DNA of 64,000 nucleotides from positions 79,548,981 to 79,612,980 of the forward strand of contig NC_088800.1 of the NCBI RefSeq assembly GCF_011386835.1, written 5' to 3'. The notes under the pieces are model-generated. The model did no database searches and was not told where the DNA came from. It saw only the letters and a list, made by a program, of their open reading frames with translations. Source of the DNA: Chrysemys picta bellii (lineage: Eukaryota > Chordata > Testudines > Emydidae). Both the position numbers and the translations under genes were made by a program. Below, piece after piece: positions 24,414-36,182 of this stretch. The number at the start of each line of letters is the position of its first letter. The stretch's first letter is position 1.

Positions 24414-26520
24414 TCAAAGAGTGAGTGTTCTAAGTTTGGGGAAGGATACTTGGTATTTTTCATGCAAAACAAAGGTTAAATTCCTGGCTTTAAGGACAAA
24501 ACAGAAATTGGTCTTAACTACGGGGTCTCTACCAATGCCTCCATAATGGGTTCTTCTTCACCAGGCTATCAACCATCCCAAAATGTAACAGCAAGTTAAA
24601 ATGCATTTTCATGAAAGTGCAAAGTGGACTCCTGCACCATAGCTACCATTTCTTGCTCTGTTAATAAGACAATCAGAACGTGGTAACTCTGTTTGCCCTA
24701 ACCGAAGTAGTGGGGGGAAGGGAGATGCTGAACTAGTCCAGGGTGTACATTTATAGACCAAAAAGAGCAGTGAAGGGGGAGAAAGCAGCTTGCTTCTAGA
24801 TCTGCCCTGCCTCTAATAAAAGCCTCACTTGAATGCACACGTCCATTTCATGATTGCAGCACTCTGTAATACTGATAGCTGGGCAGGAGCTGCTCGCATG
24901 CACAGGGCTGCAGATTCAGGAAGCCGCTGCGTGGCTCAGGCTTTTATTTTCTGTACCCTTAGCACTAAGTTTGCTTACAAGGGCACATGATCCAACCATG
25001 GACACTCCAACTCCATACCAAGCAGCATGGAGCCTTCTGTTGATTAAGGAATAAAGAGGGTTAGAAAGGAAAGAAAAAACTAAAAAGGATTACACGGACA
25101 AGGGGTGAAAGGGACACACACAAATGACAATGGTGTCCAGACGTGGAGCACGGGGGCACAGTGCTGAGCAAGGTACCGAATCACTGAAATGAGGTCACCA
25201 AGACAGAGGATAGGAACCCCGATAGGGTTCCTGATGTTCTTCTGCCTCTCTCGATTTCCCCTTATGAGATACACAACTCAGTTTGCATCTTGCATTTCTT
25301 GACCTCGGGTTACTTTCTCTGTCTTGTTCTTTCCCCTACACCCCCTTTCCCCATGCTAGAGCAGAGCTGGGGCAAGGCTGAATTACCTGCCCTAAACCCT
25401 TCCACCTATTCTCTTTGAAACCGTTTTTTTTTTTTTTTTTTTATAAAGGAGTTAATACACAAAAATCCATTTACAATTTCAGCTTAAAAGCCTACACTGT
25501 CCCATGTGTTTCATGGCACCCCTGTGTACACTGAACGGAGAACTCACCCAGCTTCAACTCCTCAGCTAGCCAATGCTCGGTCATCCAAAAAAGTTGGCAG
25601 TTCCACCTCCCAGCTGAGAGTGGGAAATTTTGCTTTGCCACGCTGGTTAATTAAACAGAGGAAGAGGGCTAGATGACAGTATATGCTTTGTTTTATTCTA
25701 AGTACAGTATGAGCTTTTTGAATGCCCTTGTGTTCTCCCCGGCTCTGCAGAGATGCCATTGCTGAATACAATCAGCAGCCTTGTGGGAAACGAGGAAGCT
25801 CGACTGTTCCTGACTTGCAGAATCATGTCCTGATGGGAAATGGAACAGTGGAATTAGACTGTTTGGACACTGAAGGAACAGGCATCAGAAGTACTTTGGC
25901 TGTGGCACGGGGAAAAGGTGTAGTTAGTTCATTGTCTGGCTCTGTTCTGGGCAAAAACTATTCAGTGCTGGGAGAAGTCAGGAAAAAGGCAACTTTTTGG
26001 GGGGGGGGGGGGGGGTGGAGGTTTAAACCAGCGATTGAACCTAGCTGGGTTCAGAATTATTTGGAAACTCCTGAGAGCCTGCAGGTAGAGGGGAGGGACG
26101 GTGGGGATGTTCACCTAAAGGATGGCAGCAACGCAGGGCGGTTCACGGAGTAAGGAAGTCAAAGAGGTGCATAAAGATGAACCAGTGAAGCTCTGGTAAC
26201 CCACTGTGGTCCTAGTGCTGCTACTCCTTCAAGGGTGAAGAGTTTGTACTAGTCAAGCTCAGGCAAGTACTGGGGAAAACTGGCTTGCAGCTTTGCTGTT
26301 TTAAGGCTGCTTCCTGGCAGCAGGAAGCTCTCAACTCCCTTCTTCTGCCCCCATCCCATTTTCTGGCTCTGTACAAATTAAAATCGTCAGGAATGTGACT
26401 TCCCTGGTTATTATACCTATCACAGCCTCCCACGTTAGAGCGACACTCCAGTCCTCCTCAATGCAAGCACTGCCAAAAGCAGCAAGAGTGGACATAACGG
26501 ATACGTTATACGAGTAACTT
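24414..26520. other. Intronic sequence with homopolymer tracts
   Basis: No exon was recognised. It contains a T tract at about 25425-25442 and a G tract at about 26000-26016. The 143-codon plus frame at 25722-26153 crosses the G tract and has no recognisable motifs. Confidence 0.45.
25999..26016. repeat. Poly-G tract
   Basis: A run of G residues in a RNF216 intron, likely unstable in length. The minus strand, which is the RNF216 sense strand, reads poly-C. Confidence 0.8.
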
Positions 26521-26524
26521 TGTA

Positions 26525-26690
26525 CCTTTCAGGCACTTTACAAACATTCACTCATCCATCTACACCCAGAGTCACAATACCCATATCTGATTGGTAATCA
26601 GGCACAGAGAGCAAGCGATTTCCTCAAAAGTCAAACAAGGAGCCAGACACAAAACTGAGAATAGATCCCTGGAATCCCAACTCCCATCCG
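26525..26690 (-). repeat. MIR-type SINE remnant
   Basis: GGCACTTTACAAACATT, then CAGGCACAGAGAGCAAGCGA, then GAATAGATCCC..GGAATCCCAACTC resemble the reverse complement of an ancient MIR/core-SINE. Diverged. Confidence 0.5.
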
Positions 26691-27004
26691 CTGCCCTAAA
26701 TACTACATACACACCTCATTCCTCTTTGCTGCACGCCTGTCCCACCACCCAGATGCCATGATCATTGTTCTTAGCATTCCCAACTGGAGAAGCATCTTTA
26801 CTAGAAGTCTTTCAGTTTTTTCTTTGTTAAAGGGAATGCTGGGGTCCTTTACCAGAGCAATTTGGCTGTCCCTGATGAAAGGAAACGGTTGTGCTGTCTT
26901 AAACCTGCACCTATGCTGATCTGTAAACAGAGCTCATACGGTGGAGAGCTCCTAACACAAGGTATTAATACTCAACAGTGATTGTAATAGTCCATGATTG
27001 GTTA

Positions 27005-27292
<288 letters not shown>

Positions 27293-28355
27293 CTACTCTC
27301 AGCGTGAGTAATGAGAACCCAGCTCTCTCAATAGCACTTTCCCTAATTTCCCCCTCACTTCTTAGAGGGTCCTGTTTCTCCCTACTTCGTCTCCAAAGCC
27401 TCGTGTTGTTCCAAGGAGGTCTGGGCTGAACTGCATTTGGAGCAGAAAACAAATTGAGGAGTAGAAAACAAATTGAGTGAAAGGAAGTTAATCACCGGTT
27501 ACATTCTACAGGCTTAAATCTGGTTTCCAAGTGAGCCAAAATGCAGCAGGGCTAAGCTGTGGGTTGGAAAGAATTTCAAACCAAAGTCAAAGGTGCAAAG
27601 GGCACGTGGATTCTTGACTTGGCTGCACAGAAATATAGTCAAGGAGATAAAGGTGCAGGGAAAGCAAACTGAGTAATGTCATTCACTAACTCCAGCTTTT
27701 GTGTCTGGCTGTTGCTTTGGTTACCAAGTTGCCACGAACATATATTTCAATTTTTAGTCCGCTAGGACTGAGATTTTTGGACATTTCTTTATTCACCAGA
27801 AATTAAAGAAAAATCAAGTCTTTCCTATGGAGAATGGGCATTTTATCCCTCTTGAGTCTACCCCCATTCCCACACAGACTCTCTAGATGTTACTGTTCAA
27901 AGATATGCACATCGGCTTTATGATAGCACAGAATACAAGCTGGAATCCAGAACATTATCTGGAAGTGTTTGGTCCCAACAATGGCACTGCACAACCCTTC
28001 CCTCTGGGAGACGGTTTGCGGACGATGGACATAATTCTAGGATTATAATTCTTGGGGTATAATCCACTGGAAGGGCTCCATTAACTATATTATCTTGGTG
28101 TGGGAATTGGAAGGAAAAGTCTTGGCAATTAGTTCCTGTCACCGTGAGGGCTGAGAAATCTATTTCTGATTATGAGATCCAGGCCAGGCTAAATTCGCCA
28201 CCTAGGAGAAAGCGATACTAGGAAAGTCCAAACCAATAGGTTGGAGACTGAGGAATGTATCACAGTAGCCCAGTGGAGGTGCTGCACTGGTATTGAAAGA
28301 GATGGATTCTTTTGCCTCGGCTGCATATGGAACAAGCTACATTTCCATGGGGGTG

Positions 28356-28359
28356 GTGT

Positions 28360-28397
<38 letters not shown>

Positions 28398-28415
28398 AGT
28401 GAGAGTGAGAGAGAG
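28356..28415. repeat. (GT)n microsatellite with GAGAGT tail
   Basis: A GT dinucleotide run, then GAGAGTGAGAGTGAGAGAGAG. It lies in the intron between the RING2 and IBR exons of RNF216. Its complement creates a spurious Thr-His repeat frame. Confidence 0.95.
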
Positions 28416-29330
28416 TCAATCTAGTGGACTTGTGATGTGGACACAAGTTCAGCACACAATCAGCCAGATCAAAGCCGTCTGGAGCTCATCAGCAGAGGCT
28501 GTGTTGTATTGAGGTGCACTAGCGGAGTAGTGTGGAGGCAACCTTCACAGTCACAGCCCATAATATCCCTTGCTCTCGCCAGCATCATTAATTTCTCACA
28601 ATTCAATTAACATCAATTTCAGACCTAGCGTAAGTTTTAGACTGTAGTGGATAATGAACTAGGATCCACACCCTCTCTGAATTTCATCCAAATACTTGGA
28701 TCTGTATTAGGAATGGACAGAAAAAGCGGTCCATGGAACTGAATCTGCTCCGATTGCTGCTCCTCCCTCGGTCTCTTAACAGGATGCTGTTTGTACATTT
28801 TTGGAAACTCTGCACAAGGCAGGAAGCTAGGCCCAAACTCCAGCTGTGCTTCCTTTTCCTTATATTCAACAGGAAGCTTTATTGTCTTCACACGTGAAAT
28901 CTCATCTGGACAACTACTGAAGGCAAAACTCTGTTAAAGGTTTTAAAGCTACTTTTCCCTTCTTATTTGGGACATGACAGTCACAATACTCTGACTTCCC
29001 CTTTTCTACTGGGAAAGGAGTGGCAGAAAGATACTGAATGATGCCCACGAAAGTTAATATTTTGCTGAAAATATATGTACCGAGGGATGAATGAAGAGGC
29101 TTCACTTGGACTCACAATGCTAAAACCTCCACAGTTCAATTCTAGTATTGAAACTCGATTTCTGCCTGCCCCAAGCACACTAAATACCAGATCAGAGATG
29201 ACAAGATACAATATTACTAGAGACTGGGATACACCCAAGAGAAAGAGAGACCAAATTAACAGCAGCAGGCTGTTCTAATTCCAATATGCCAGACCAGCAG
29301 TTTTATATCGCAACTTACTTTCTACAATTA
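28416..29330. other. Intronic sequence without recognised features
   Basis: The minus frame at 28637-28891 (84 codons) lies between two RNF216 exons, but it does not match RNF216, lacks plausible in-frame splice sites for that protein, and would interrupt the known IBR-RING2 junction. It is treated as chance. Confidence 0.5.
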
Positions 29331-29490
29331 GAATCATAGAATCGTAGGACTGGAAGGGACCCCGAGAGGTCATCTAGTTCAATCCCCTGCACTCCAGGCA
29401 GAACTAAGTATTATCTCGACAATCCCTGACAGGTGTTTGTCGAGTCTGCTCTGACAAATCTCCAATGACAGAGATTCCAGAATATTTTGG
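29331..29490 (-). mobile_element. CR1 LINE 3'-end fragment
   Basis: The minus strand ends in TCCAGTCCTACGATTCTATG, after ATTGAACTAGATGACCTCTC and GGGGTCCCTTCCAG. This is the standard 3' end of amniote CR1 elements. Confidence 0.85.
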
Positions 29491-29626
29491 CTGCCGCTAC
29501 TGTATGGACAGAGATCAGACTCCAAAAGAGATTTTATGAAACTCCTTACGTTTTAGCATCTGCATTTCAAATAAAGGTCTATAAAAATCTTCACAGAATA
29601 ATCCCTAGCTTGTAATAGCATGTAAA

Positions 29627-29627
<1 letters not shown>

Positions 29628-29678
<51 letters not shown>
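29628..29678. repeat. (TG)n microsatellite
   Basis: About 25 uninterrupted TG dinucleotides in the intron directly downstream of the IBR exon of RNF216. Confidence 0.97.
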
Positions 29679-29682
<4 letters not shown>

Positions 29683-29882
29683 GTATGTGCACGTCTCCTT
29701 CTATGCAGAAGAGTAGGCCAGATGGGGGAGAGTTTTGTGTAAGTGACACCTAGGCAAACCGCACTGCATCATCAGTTTAGATTAGCACTGAACATTAACG
29801 AGCGACCTGGTGACGAACTAAGGATTATTGTACACACATACAGAGAGCATAAACAGGTGGGAGTTGTCTTACCAACTCTGAG

Positions 29883-29975
29883 AGGCATCCGAAGAAGTGG
29901 GCTGTAGTCCACGAAAGCTTATGCTCTAATAAATTTGTTAGTCTCTAAGGTGCCACAAGTACTCCTGTTCTTCTT
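29883..29975 (-). mobile_element. Cry-type SINE fragment
   Basis: The minus strand reads GAACAGGAGTACTTGTGGCA, then CCTTAGAGACTAACAAATTT, then CATAAGCTTTCGTGGACTAC, then CTTCTTCGGATGCC. The tRNA-like head is missing. It lies 60 bp from the RNF216 exon at 30035-30132. Confidence 0.88.
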
Positions 29976-30034
29976 TTTCCACATTAGAAGCTAGAATAAG
30001 TTTCCAGTTTTTCCAGATTCAGGAAGTTACTTAC

Positions 30035-30132
30035 ATAGATGTTCTATATTTTATGTCATCCTTCTCAGCCAGCTGTTCACAGGTAAGATTAATGTGCTCC
30101 TTCCATAGCCCCTGGCACTTCCTGCAGGTTTC
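30035..30132 (-). CDS. RNF216: RNF216 exon covering the end of the IBR domain
   Basis: This 98-nt exon encodes [13 protein letters not shown], then [18 protein letters not shown], followed by two bases that complete an Ile codon in the next exon. The Cys-x2-Cys, His and Cys residues are the second zinc-binding half of the in-between-RING (IBR) domain of RNF216. The acceptor is CTCTTCAG at 30133-30140 after a pyrimidine-rich tract; the donor is GTAAGT (30029-30034). Phase and sequence agree with the exon at 27014-27236. This is the most upstream RNF216 exon I can recognise in the window. RING1 and the N-terminal half of the protein should lie at higher coordinates. Confidence 0.96.
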
Positions 30133-31045
30133 CTGAAGAGAACAACATGTGTTAATGGGAAGAGACCATCCCAGACACATCACTGAATAGCAAAGCTTGT
30201 GAGGGTGCTCCCCAAACCGCATAGATTTGCGCTGAAAGATCAGGCCTACAACATACAGCAGAGATTCACCAGCAGCAGCCGAGTTTTGCAAACCATCAGC
30301 ATGCAGCTAGAGACCCCAATGATGGGGAAAGTGCAAGAGGAATTTGGGAGCTTCCCGCTATTACAATAATCGCTTAACAATGGGCTCTAGGTAAGAAGCC
30401 GTCACCAATAGCTATGTAAGACGTGGCCAGGAACGCTTAGCTGAACAAGTTTAGAGGGACTAAGATGTACATATGGTGCTAACTGCAGCTGTCTTAGTCA
30501 ACGTGAGGGGAACTCCAAAATGGTGCTAACCCTCCCCAACTTGAGAGGATGCTCATCATGAGAAATGGAGGGTTTCCATAGCATGGTCATAATGAAAAGC
30601 CTCGCACCACTTCTCAGGTGGACTGGAATCTCCATGTCACCCAGGCCACAAAGCAAATCAAGGTCCGGCTTAGCAAGTCCTCACAAAATTAAGAGAGCAG
30701 TCAACTTTAAATACACCAGTGGCCTGATGCTTAAAGGCAGCATGTGGGCAGACAGTTGGAGAATGGAGAAGGAATCTGAGCCAATTATTATGAATCCTTA
30801 ACCTGAGCAGAAGTGATAATTTAACCAGAAGTTTGGAATAAACCCATCCTCTCTTCCCTGTAGATTCTCTCTTTTCCAATCTGGGGTTTGTAAACCCACT
30901 GGGGTCACGAAAGATGTCAAAACAGGGTAGGGAGGGAGTCTTGACACTAACTAATCTATTTCTATTTGAGGGATGAAAAATGAGCCATTAGCATCCTCTG
31001 ATCAGCAAACAGTTAAAAAATATTTGATATGTATACCTATTTTTA

Positions 31046-31075
31046 TATATACACACACATACACACACACACACG
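31046..31075. repeat. Short (AC)n tract
   Basis: A CA-rich dinucleotide run, ACACACACATACACACACAC. Confidence 0.75.
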
Positions 31076-31425
31076 CTCATTTCCTGGCTGACTAACCTGA
31101 TAAATTACCACAGTTTCCATATATGGGGTAGAAGCAGTAGCTCGGAGCCTGAAGAGAAGATAGCCAAGTCCAGTGCAACTCAAAATACAACCCATTTCCT
31201 CTTGACATCCCATGTCTTTCCAACCAGGATTCAATTATTACTGACTGTTTAACAACTCCAGGGGTCTCATTATATCATAGATAATACCTTTCTGAGGAAT
31301 CAGGTACTACTCAGTCTCATGCTAAATCATTCCACTTGCTTCTCAACACTGGTGTTTTGCTAACATTGCTCCCATCCTTGCCTCAAACACTGTAGATACC
31401 TAACCCTCCCCCCCCCATCTCCCTT

Positions 31426-31627
31426 CAGGGGCATTGGAATGGGGAGGGGCCAGGGGACCACGGCCACCCCACTTTTTACCAGCCATAAGGCGAACAATAG
31501 GGGGTAGGGGGCAGAGAGGAGCAAACAGGGGACAGGGCCTCAAGGAGAAGGGGTGGGGTGGGAGGACAGGGCCACGGTTCAGGTGCCAGTGGCCCCCCCA
31601 CTTTTAGGGAATCTTCTGCCACTCCTG
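31426..31627. mobile_element. hAT MITE with perfect 8-bp target duplication
   Basis: It runs from CAGGGGCATTGGAATGGG to AATCTTCTGCCACTCCTG. Both flanks are TCTCCCTT (31418-31425 and 31628-31635). GC-rich interior without coding capacity. Confidence 0.88.
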
Positions 31628-32106
31628 TCTCCCTTAGACCACAGAGACTTCAATTTACTTCCAAATAGAATTCTCATCTTCTGCTCCCAGGAGGACTTGT
31701 TCCTCCACAACGAAGGAGCGAGAGATGGTGCTGCACTCCCAGTAAAGGGAATTAAAATGTGTCCAGTTTCTCCCCTTAGCTTCCACCATGCCTAAAGAAA
31801 TGGCAATTATTGCCTTATACACTGCTGGGATCCTTCACAATCAATATTTGCACAAGTGAGCTGTTAACCAATACAAGAGGTAGGTTAAGTGCAGCTGAAA
31901 TTGAATTCTAATGAGCTCTCCCCCAAAGATACTCTGCATAGCTTTGGCAAACATTCCATATTGTTTCTACCACTATGAATCTGGCCTGACGGGCCACCTA
32001 ATAGCCTCACGGTGTTTTACCAAGATCACAGGCCTGGACATTTTGCATTGAGCTCTGTTATAGGAATTGAATTGACTAGCTCAGCTATTGAGCATTTACA
32101 TGTACT

Positions 32107-32493
32107 AAGGCTACAATTTTGTCACGGAATCCGTGACTTCCAAAGACCTCCGTGACCTTCAGTCCCTCTGCCCCCCCACAGCAGCCAGGAACTGCGGGGG
32201 CTCCCCCAGCTCCAAGCTGCCGTGGGTGGCTGGGGAACCCTGCTGCTCCTGACCGCGGATACCCCGCAACTCAGAGCCACGGGTGGCGGGGGACCCTGGA
32301 GCTCCAAGCCCCCACTGGTGGTGGGCCCCAGGAGCTGCCAGTCAGCCCCTGCAGCTGCCCCGTAGCTCCCCATTGTGTCACGGATATTTTTAGTAAAAGT
32401 CAGGGACAGGTCACGGGCCTCCATGAATTTGACTTTGTTGCTTCTGACCTGTCTGTGACTTTTACTAAAAATATCTGACAAAATCTTAGCTTT
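32107..32493. mobile_element. Hairpin-forming MITE
   Basis: The outer ends AAGGCTACAATTTTGTCA and TGACAAAATCTTAGCTTT are inverted repeats. A second, stronger inverted repeat of about 35-40 bp lies at 32376-32480 around ATATTTTTAGTAAAAGTC. The target duplication is not clear. No coding capacity; the GC-rich middle produces spurious frames. Confidence 0.65.
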
Positions 32494-32659
32494 AATACTA
32501 AGTAACCATTGGTCTCTGATCATTGCTCAGTTTGAACAGTGAAAGTCTAGCCCATTATTAAGAAGCTTTTTGCGCTTTACAAAGCAGCTCTGTTTCATAA
32601 AGAGAAAGTGCATTTCTTTACTGTCTCTGTTTTCTTATATGCAGCACTCCAGGCTGAAT

Positions 32660-32915
32660 TTTACAGCCAGCCTGAATTATTTATTTGTATTACAATAGCA
32701 CCTACATGTCCAAACCAAGATTGCCTAATCTGTGCGGCCCAACATACAACCACACAAAAAGCCCCCCCTTACCCCAAACAGCTTACACTTTAAAAGGATA
32801 AGGGCAAAAAAGTGTGAGGATAAACAGAGGCACAGAGGAGATGTGACTTGCCCAGTGTCACACCAGGAACAGAACCCAGTTTGCCGACTCCCAGGCCAGG
32901 GGACAATGCCGCCTA
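32660..32915 (-). repeat. MIR-like SINE remnant
   Basis: The plus strand reads TTATTTATTTGTATTACAAT, then AAACAGCTTACACTTTAAAA, then CAGAGGCACAGAGGAGATG, then TGACTTGCCCAGTGTCACAC. This is the reverse complement of a MIR/core-type SINE common in sauropsids. Confidence 0.6.
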
Positions 32916-33623
32916 CTTATAGTTCTGTTCATCCTGGCGCCTAACTTGGGAAAGTTAATTTTGCGGTATGTTTCCAAGACAGTGAGTTTATTTTTGTTTG
33001 GTATTTATTTTACCTGGTTTTCTGCATTCCTTTAACTCATCCATTCACCTGCTATTTTAGCAGTTTAGGTTCTCTGTGTTACCAGCACCGAGCTTTCAGT
33101 GTAACAGTCAGCTTGTCTAGATTAGCCAATAAACACACGGTCCTCTAAAAGGCCATTGCATTACTGAACAGTTCCAGAATGACTATGGATAATAAGGGGG
33201 ACATTAAGTACTGATTATTTGGTTGCATCTGCCCAAGCTTGCCAGGTAGGGTGGGACAATTCACTAAAACATTGAGCAGGGAGAAGAGAAAGGAGGATGT
33301 GCTGGAGAACCCTTCAATCACGTAATGTAATCTTTTCACTGTACATCTATTGAAGGTAGTGGCTCCTGTTTCCTGCAGGCTGACAGGAAGCTGCTGTGAT
33401 TAGCACAAACATGTTGCGGCTCAGGATGACCCTTTGTTTCCAGGAGAAGAGAAGTAGTTACACAGCTTTCCTATTTGGGGCCAGAGGTAAGGATAGCACG
33501 TTCGCATTCAGCAGAGAGATCAAAACAGACAATCCCTTGCCAGTTATTCCAAGACGCTGCATATGCAAAAGTCTAATTGCAGCCCTCTAAATGGCTTGAT
33601 ACTTGTGCCAGAATGAACATTAA

Positions 33624-33873
33624 GGGTACTTCCAGTCTACCCGCCGTATCAGCGGGTAGCGATCGATTTATCGGGGATTGATATATCACGTCTATATCGA
33701 TCCCCGAACGCGCTCCCCGTCGACTCCGGAACTCCATTGGAGAGAGCGGCGGTAGCGGAGTCGATGGAGGAGCCGCGGCCGTCGATCCCGCGCTGTGAGG
33801 ACCTGAGGTAAATCGATCTAAGATACTTTGACTTCAGCTACGCTATTCACGTAGCTGAAATTGCATATCTTAG
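33624..33873. mobile_element. Left part of a Harbinger MITE, cut by a second insertion
   Basis: It begins TAA then GGGTACTTCCAGTC and continues with ATCGATTTATCGGG, GTCGACTCCGGAA and GACTTCAGCTACGCTATTC, matching the order in the complete unit at 17847-18141. It stops at GCATATCTTAG where the complete unit would continue for about 40 bp. The sequence then changes to the Harbinger element at 33874, so the latter inserted into it. Confidence 0.7.
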
Positions 33874-34541
33874 ACCTTGGCTACACTTGCGAGTTACAGC
33901 GCTGTAAAAGCTCCCCCAGCGCTGTAACTCACTCCCCGTCCACACTGGCAAGGCATTTGCAGCGCTGTATCTCCGCGGTTGCAGCGCTGCATGTACTCCA
34001 CCTCTCCGAGAGGAATAGCGAGTATTGTGCTGCCGCTGCAGTGCTGCGGCGCCAGTGTGGTGCCCAATGCGCTGTGAATGGCCTCCAGAATTAATCGGCA
34101 GTATTCCACAATGCCTGTTCTAGCCACTCTGGTCATCAGTTCAAACTCTACTGCCCTGGCCTCAGGTAACCAGTCATGTGACCCACCCTTTACATTCCCC
34201 GTGAATTTTAAAAATCCCCTTCCTGTTTGCTCAGCCCAGCGTGGCATGGAGTGCTATCAGCGAATCTTTGCAGGTGACCATGCCTCCACGCGCCAAGCGA
34301 GCCCCAGCATGGAGGAATTACAATACCTTCGGGACATGATGGAAAGGGGCCATGACCGGGACGCCCTGCAGTGCAGGATCAAAGTGAAGGAGTTGCGGAG
34401 TGCCTACCACAAAGCCTGCGACGCAAACGGCCGCTCAGGTGCTCCCCCTGCGACCTGCCGATTCTACAAAGAGCTGGATGCGATACTTGGGGTTAACCCC
34501 ACCTCCACTCCGAGCACCACCATGGACACTTCAGAGCCGGT

Positions 34542-34547
34542 GGGGGG

Positions 34548-34559
<12 letters not shown>
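34542..34559. repeat. Poly-G tract inside the Myb-like pseudogene
   Basis: Eighteen G residues followed by (GGA)n. Slippage here probably caused one of the frameshifts of the Myb-like gene. Confidence 0.9.
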
Positions 34560-34578
<19 letters not shown>

Positions 34579-34801
34579 AAACGGGAGTGATGGTGGTGGG
34601 CCGGACGGAGAAACCCCGGAATCCCTGGAGCCATGCAGCTAGGAGCTCTTCTCGAGCCAGGAGGAAGGTAGCCAGTCGCAGTGGCCCGTACTTGGTGGAG
34701 GACAGACAGAAGAGCAGGTTCCCAGTAAGCGGGTTTTTTTTTTTCGGGAAGGAATTTTTTCGGTGCGGGCTCTTTGGGAGAGAAGGATTAGGCATGCATG
34801 C

Positions 34802-35104
34802 CTAGATGCAGAATGGTGCATTGATGTGATTTATCATATCGCGGTAATCTGCCTCGGTAATCTCCTCGAATGTCTCATCCAGAACGTGTGCAATGCGCTT
34901 GCGCAGGTTTATCGGGAGAGCCACTGTGGTCCTTGTCCCAGCCAGGCTAACGTGTCCGCGCCACTGTGCCACGAGGGGCGGGGGGACCATTGCTGCACAC
35001 AGGCAAGCGGCATATGGGCCAGGGCGGAAGCTGCATTGCAGTAGAAGACCCTCCCTTGCTTTCCAGGTCACCCTCAGCAGCGAGATATCGTCCAGGACGA
35101 ACTC
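34802..35104 (-). other. Exon-like antisense frame in the Harbinger element
   Basis: On the minus strand a pyrimidine-rich acceptor ending CCACAG (35105-35110) is followed by 100 open codons and a stop at 34802. The start of the exon reads EFVLDDISLLRVTWKARE; the end reads RKRIAHVLDETFEEITEADY, then RDMINHINAPFCI. The strong acidic patches and the clean acceptor look like real coding sequence rather than chance. It lies inside the apparent intron of the plus-strand Myb-like gene (34725-35387). I do not recognise the protein. It may be a third Harbinger gene, an alternative 3' exon of the transposase transcript, or a fortuitous frame. Confidence 0.45.
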
Positions 35105-36182
35105 CTGTGGAAAATGTTGGGACAGTGTTCAGTGTAGGTGCCCCCTGAAGCTGTTGGCTCTCCCCAAGGCACAGAAACCCAGAGGACAGTGCAACCCTGA
35201 AACAATCAGTCCCCCTTACTCACCATTTTGAGGCTCCCGTGGGATGTGTGTGCTCTGTTTCGGACGGGAAAATTATGTTATTGTGTAGACCCTGTGTGTT
35301 TTCTACTAGTTAAGAAGGGGGGGAATCATTACTCTGTCTGGTATAAACAATGCTGCCTCTGTTAAATGTTGCATTTTGCCTATACAGCTGCATCAACCTT
35401 GAGACCTCAGCCGTCCCTCTTATCGCCTGCGCAGAGACTGCAAAGACTCAGGAAGAGACCGCGAAAAAGCAAAGAAGACATGCTGCAAGAAGTGATGCAG
35501 CAATCTATTAAAGAGAATGAGAAAGCACAGGACTGGAGGGAGAGAGAAAGCAGGATCCGCCAGGAAAATGCAGCGCACCGGCGGCAAAGCACCGCACACC
35601 GGCAGCAAAGCACTGATAGGCTCATAAGCATTCTGGAGTGCCAAGCAGATGCTATCCAGGAGCTGGTAGCCACGCAGAAAGAGGAGCAGTACCACAAATG
35701 CAAACGCCACCCCCTCCCTACAGCCCTTGTCCCAAAACTCTTTCTGTTGTGCCCCACTGTCACCTCCAACCCACTTTCCCCAACTTCCATGTTCTTCACG
35801 CCACCCGCTGCCTCCAACACCAATATCTTCACCACCCAGCCCTAAAAATCATGACCCTTAGCCTCTGCACTCAACCTCCATCACCATGCAGTAAAGCTAT
35901 CCTGAAGTGCAGCACTCACTGCACAGCACACCAGACAGGACATACGCGAATCTGTGATTGTACCGTTCCCCACTCCACCCCCTTGTTTCTTTTCAATAAT
36001 TTTTTTTTCTTTTCAATAAATGGATTCTTTGGCTTTGAAAACATTCTTTATTATTGCATAAAGTAAAAGACTCCTTAGCCCAGGAAATAAACAGGCACTG
36101 CAAGTCTGCTTGTCTGCTAAGCAGACACTGCTTCCTAAAGATTGGAACTACTGCACTTCACTCCTGTGCAGGGTACCAGATA

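Larger units (their letters stand above)
34280..35845 (+). pseudogene. Harbinger Myb/SANT-like protein, broken
   Basis: The likely start is ATG at 34280 (MPPRAKRAPAW). After the first tryptophan the sequence skips most of the first Myb helix and reaches RNYNTFG. A frame shift near 34331-34336 follows, leaving a stop at 34337. The open frame resumes with MMERGHDRDALQCRIKVKEL, then RSGAPPATCRFYKELDAILG, the family signature of Myb-like proteins of turtle Harbinger elements. An 18-base G run (34542-34559) disrupts the frame again. The first exon appears to end at GTAAGC (34725) and the second to begin after TATACAG at 35388. The second exon encodes a charged helical part (RKSKEDMLQEVMQQ, then ENEKAQDWRERES) and ends at 35845. 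In the family this protein binds the transposon ends and brings in the nuclease. Confidence 0.75.

Noticed and set aside
25722..26153. 143-codon plus frame
   Set aside because: Crosses a poly-G tract, no recognisable motif, opposite to the RNF216 strand and without a promoter or splice context.
28189..28455. 88-codon minus frame with a Thr-His repeat
   Set aside because: Product of the (GT)n microsatellite.
28637..28891. 84-codon minus frame between two RNF216 exons
   Set aside because: The exons on either side already join in phase (Ser-Ile-Glu), and the frame does not match RNF216.
32122..32523. 133-codon minus frame
   Set aside because: Lies inside a hairpin MITE; the frame follows the inverted repeat and GC-rich middle.
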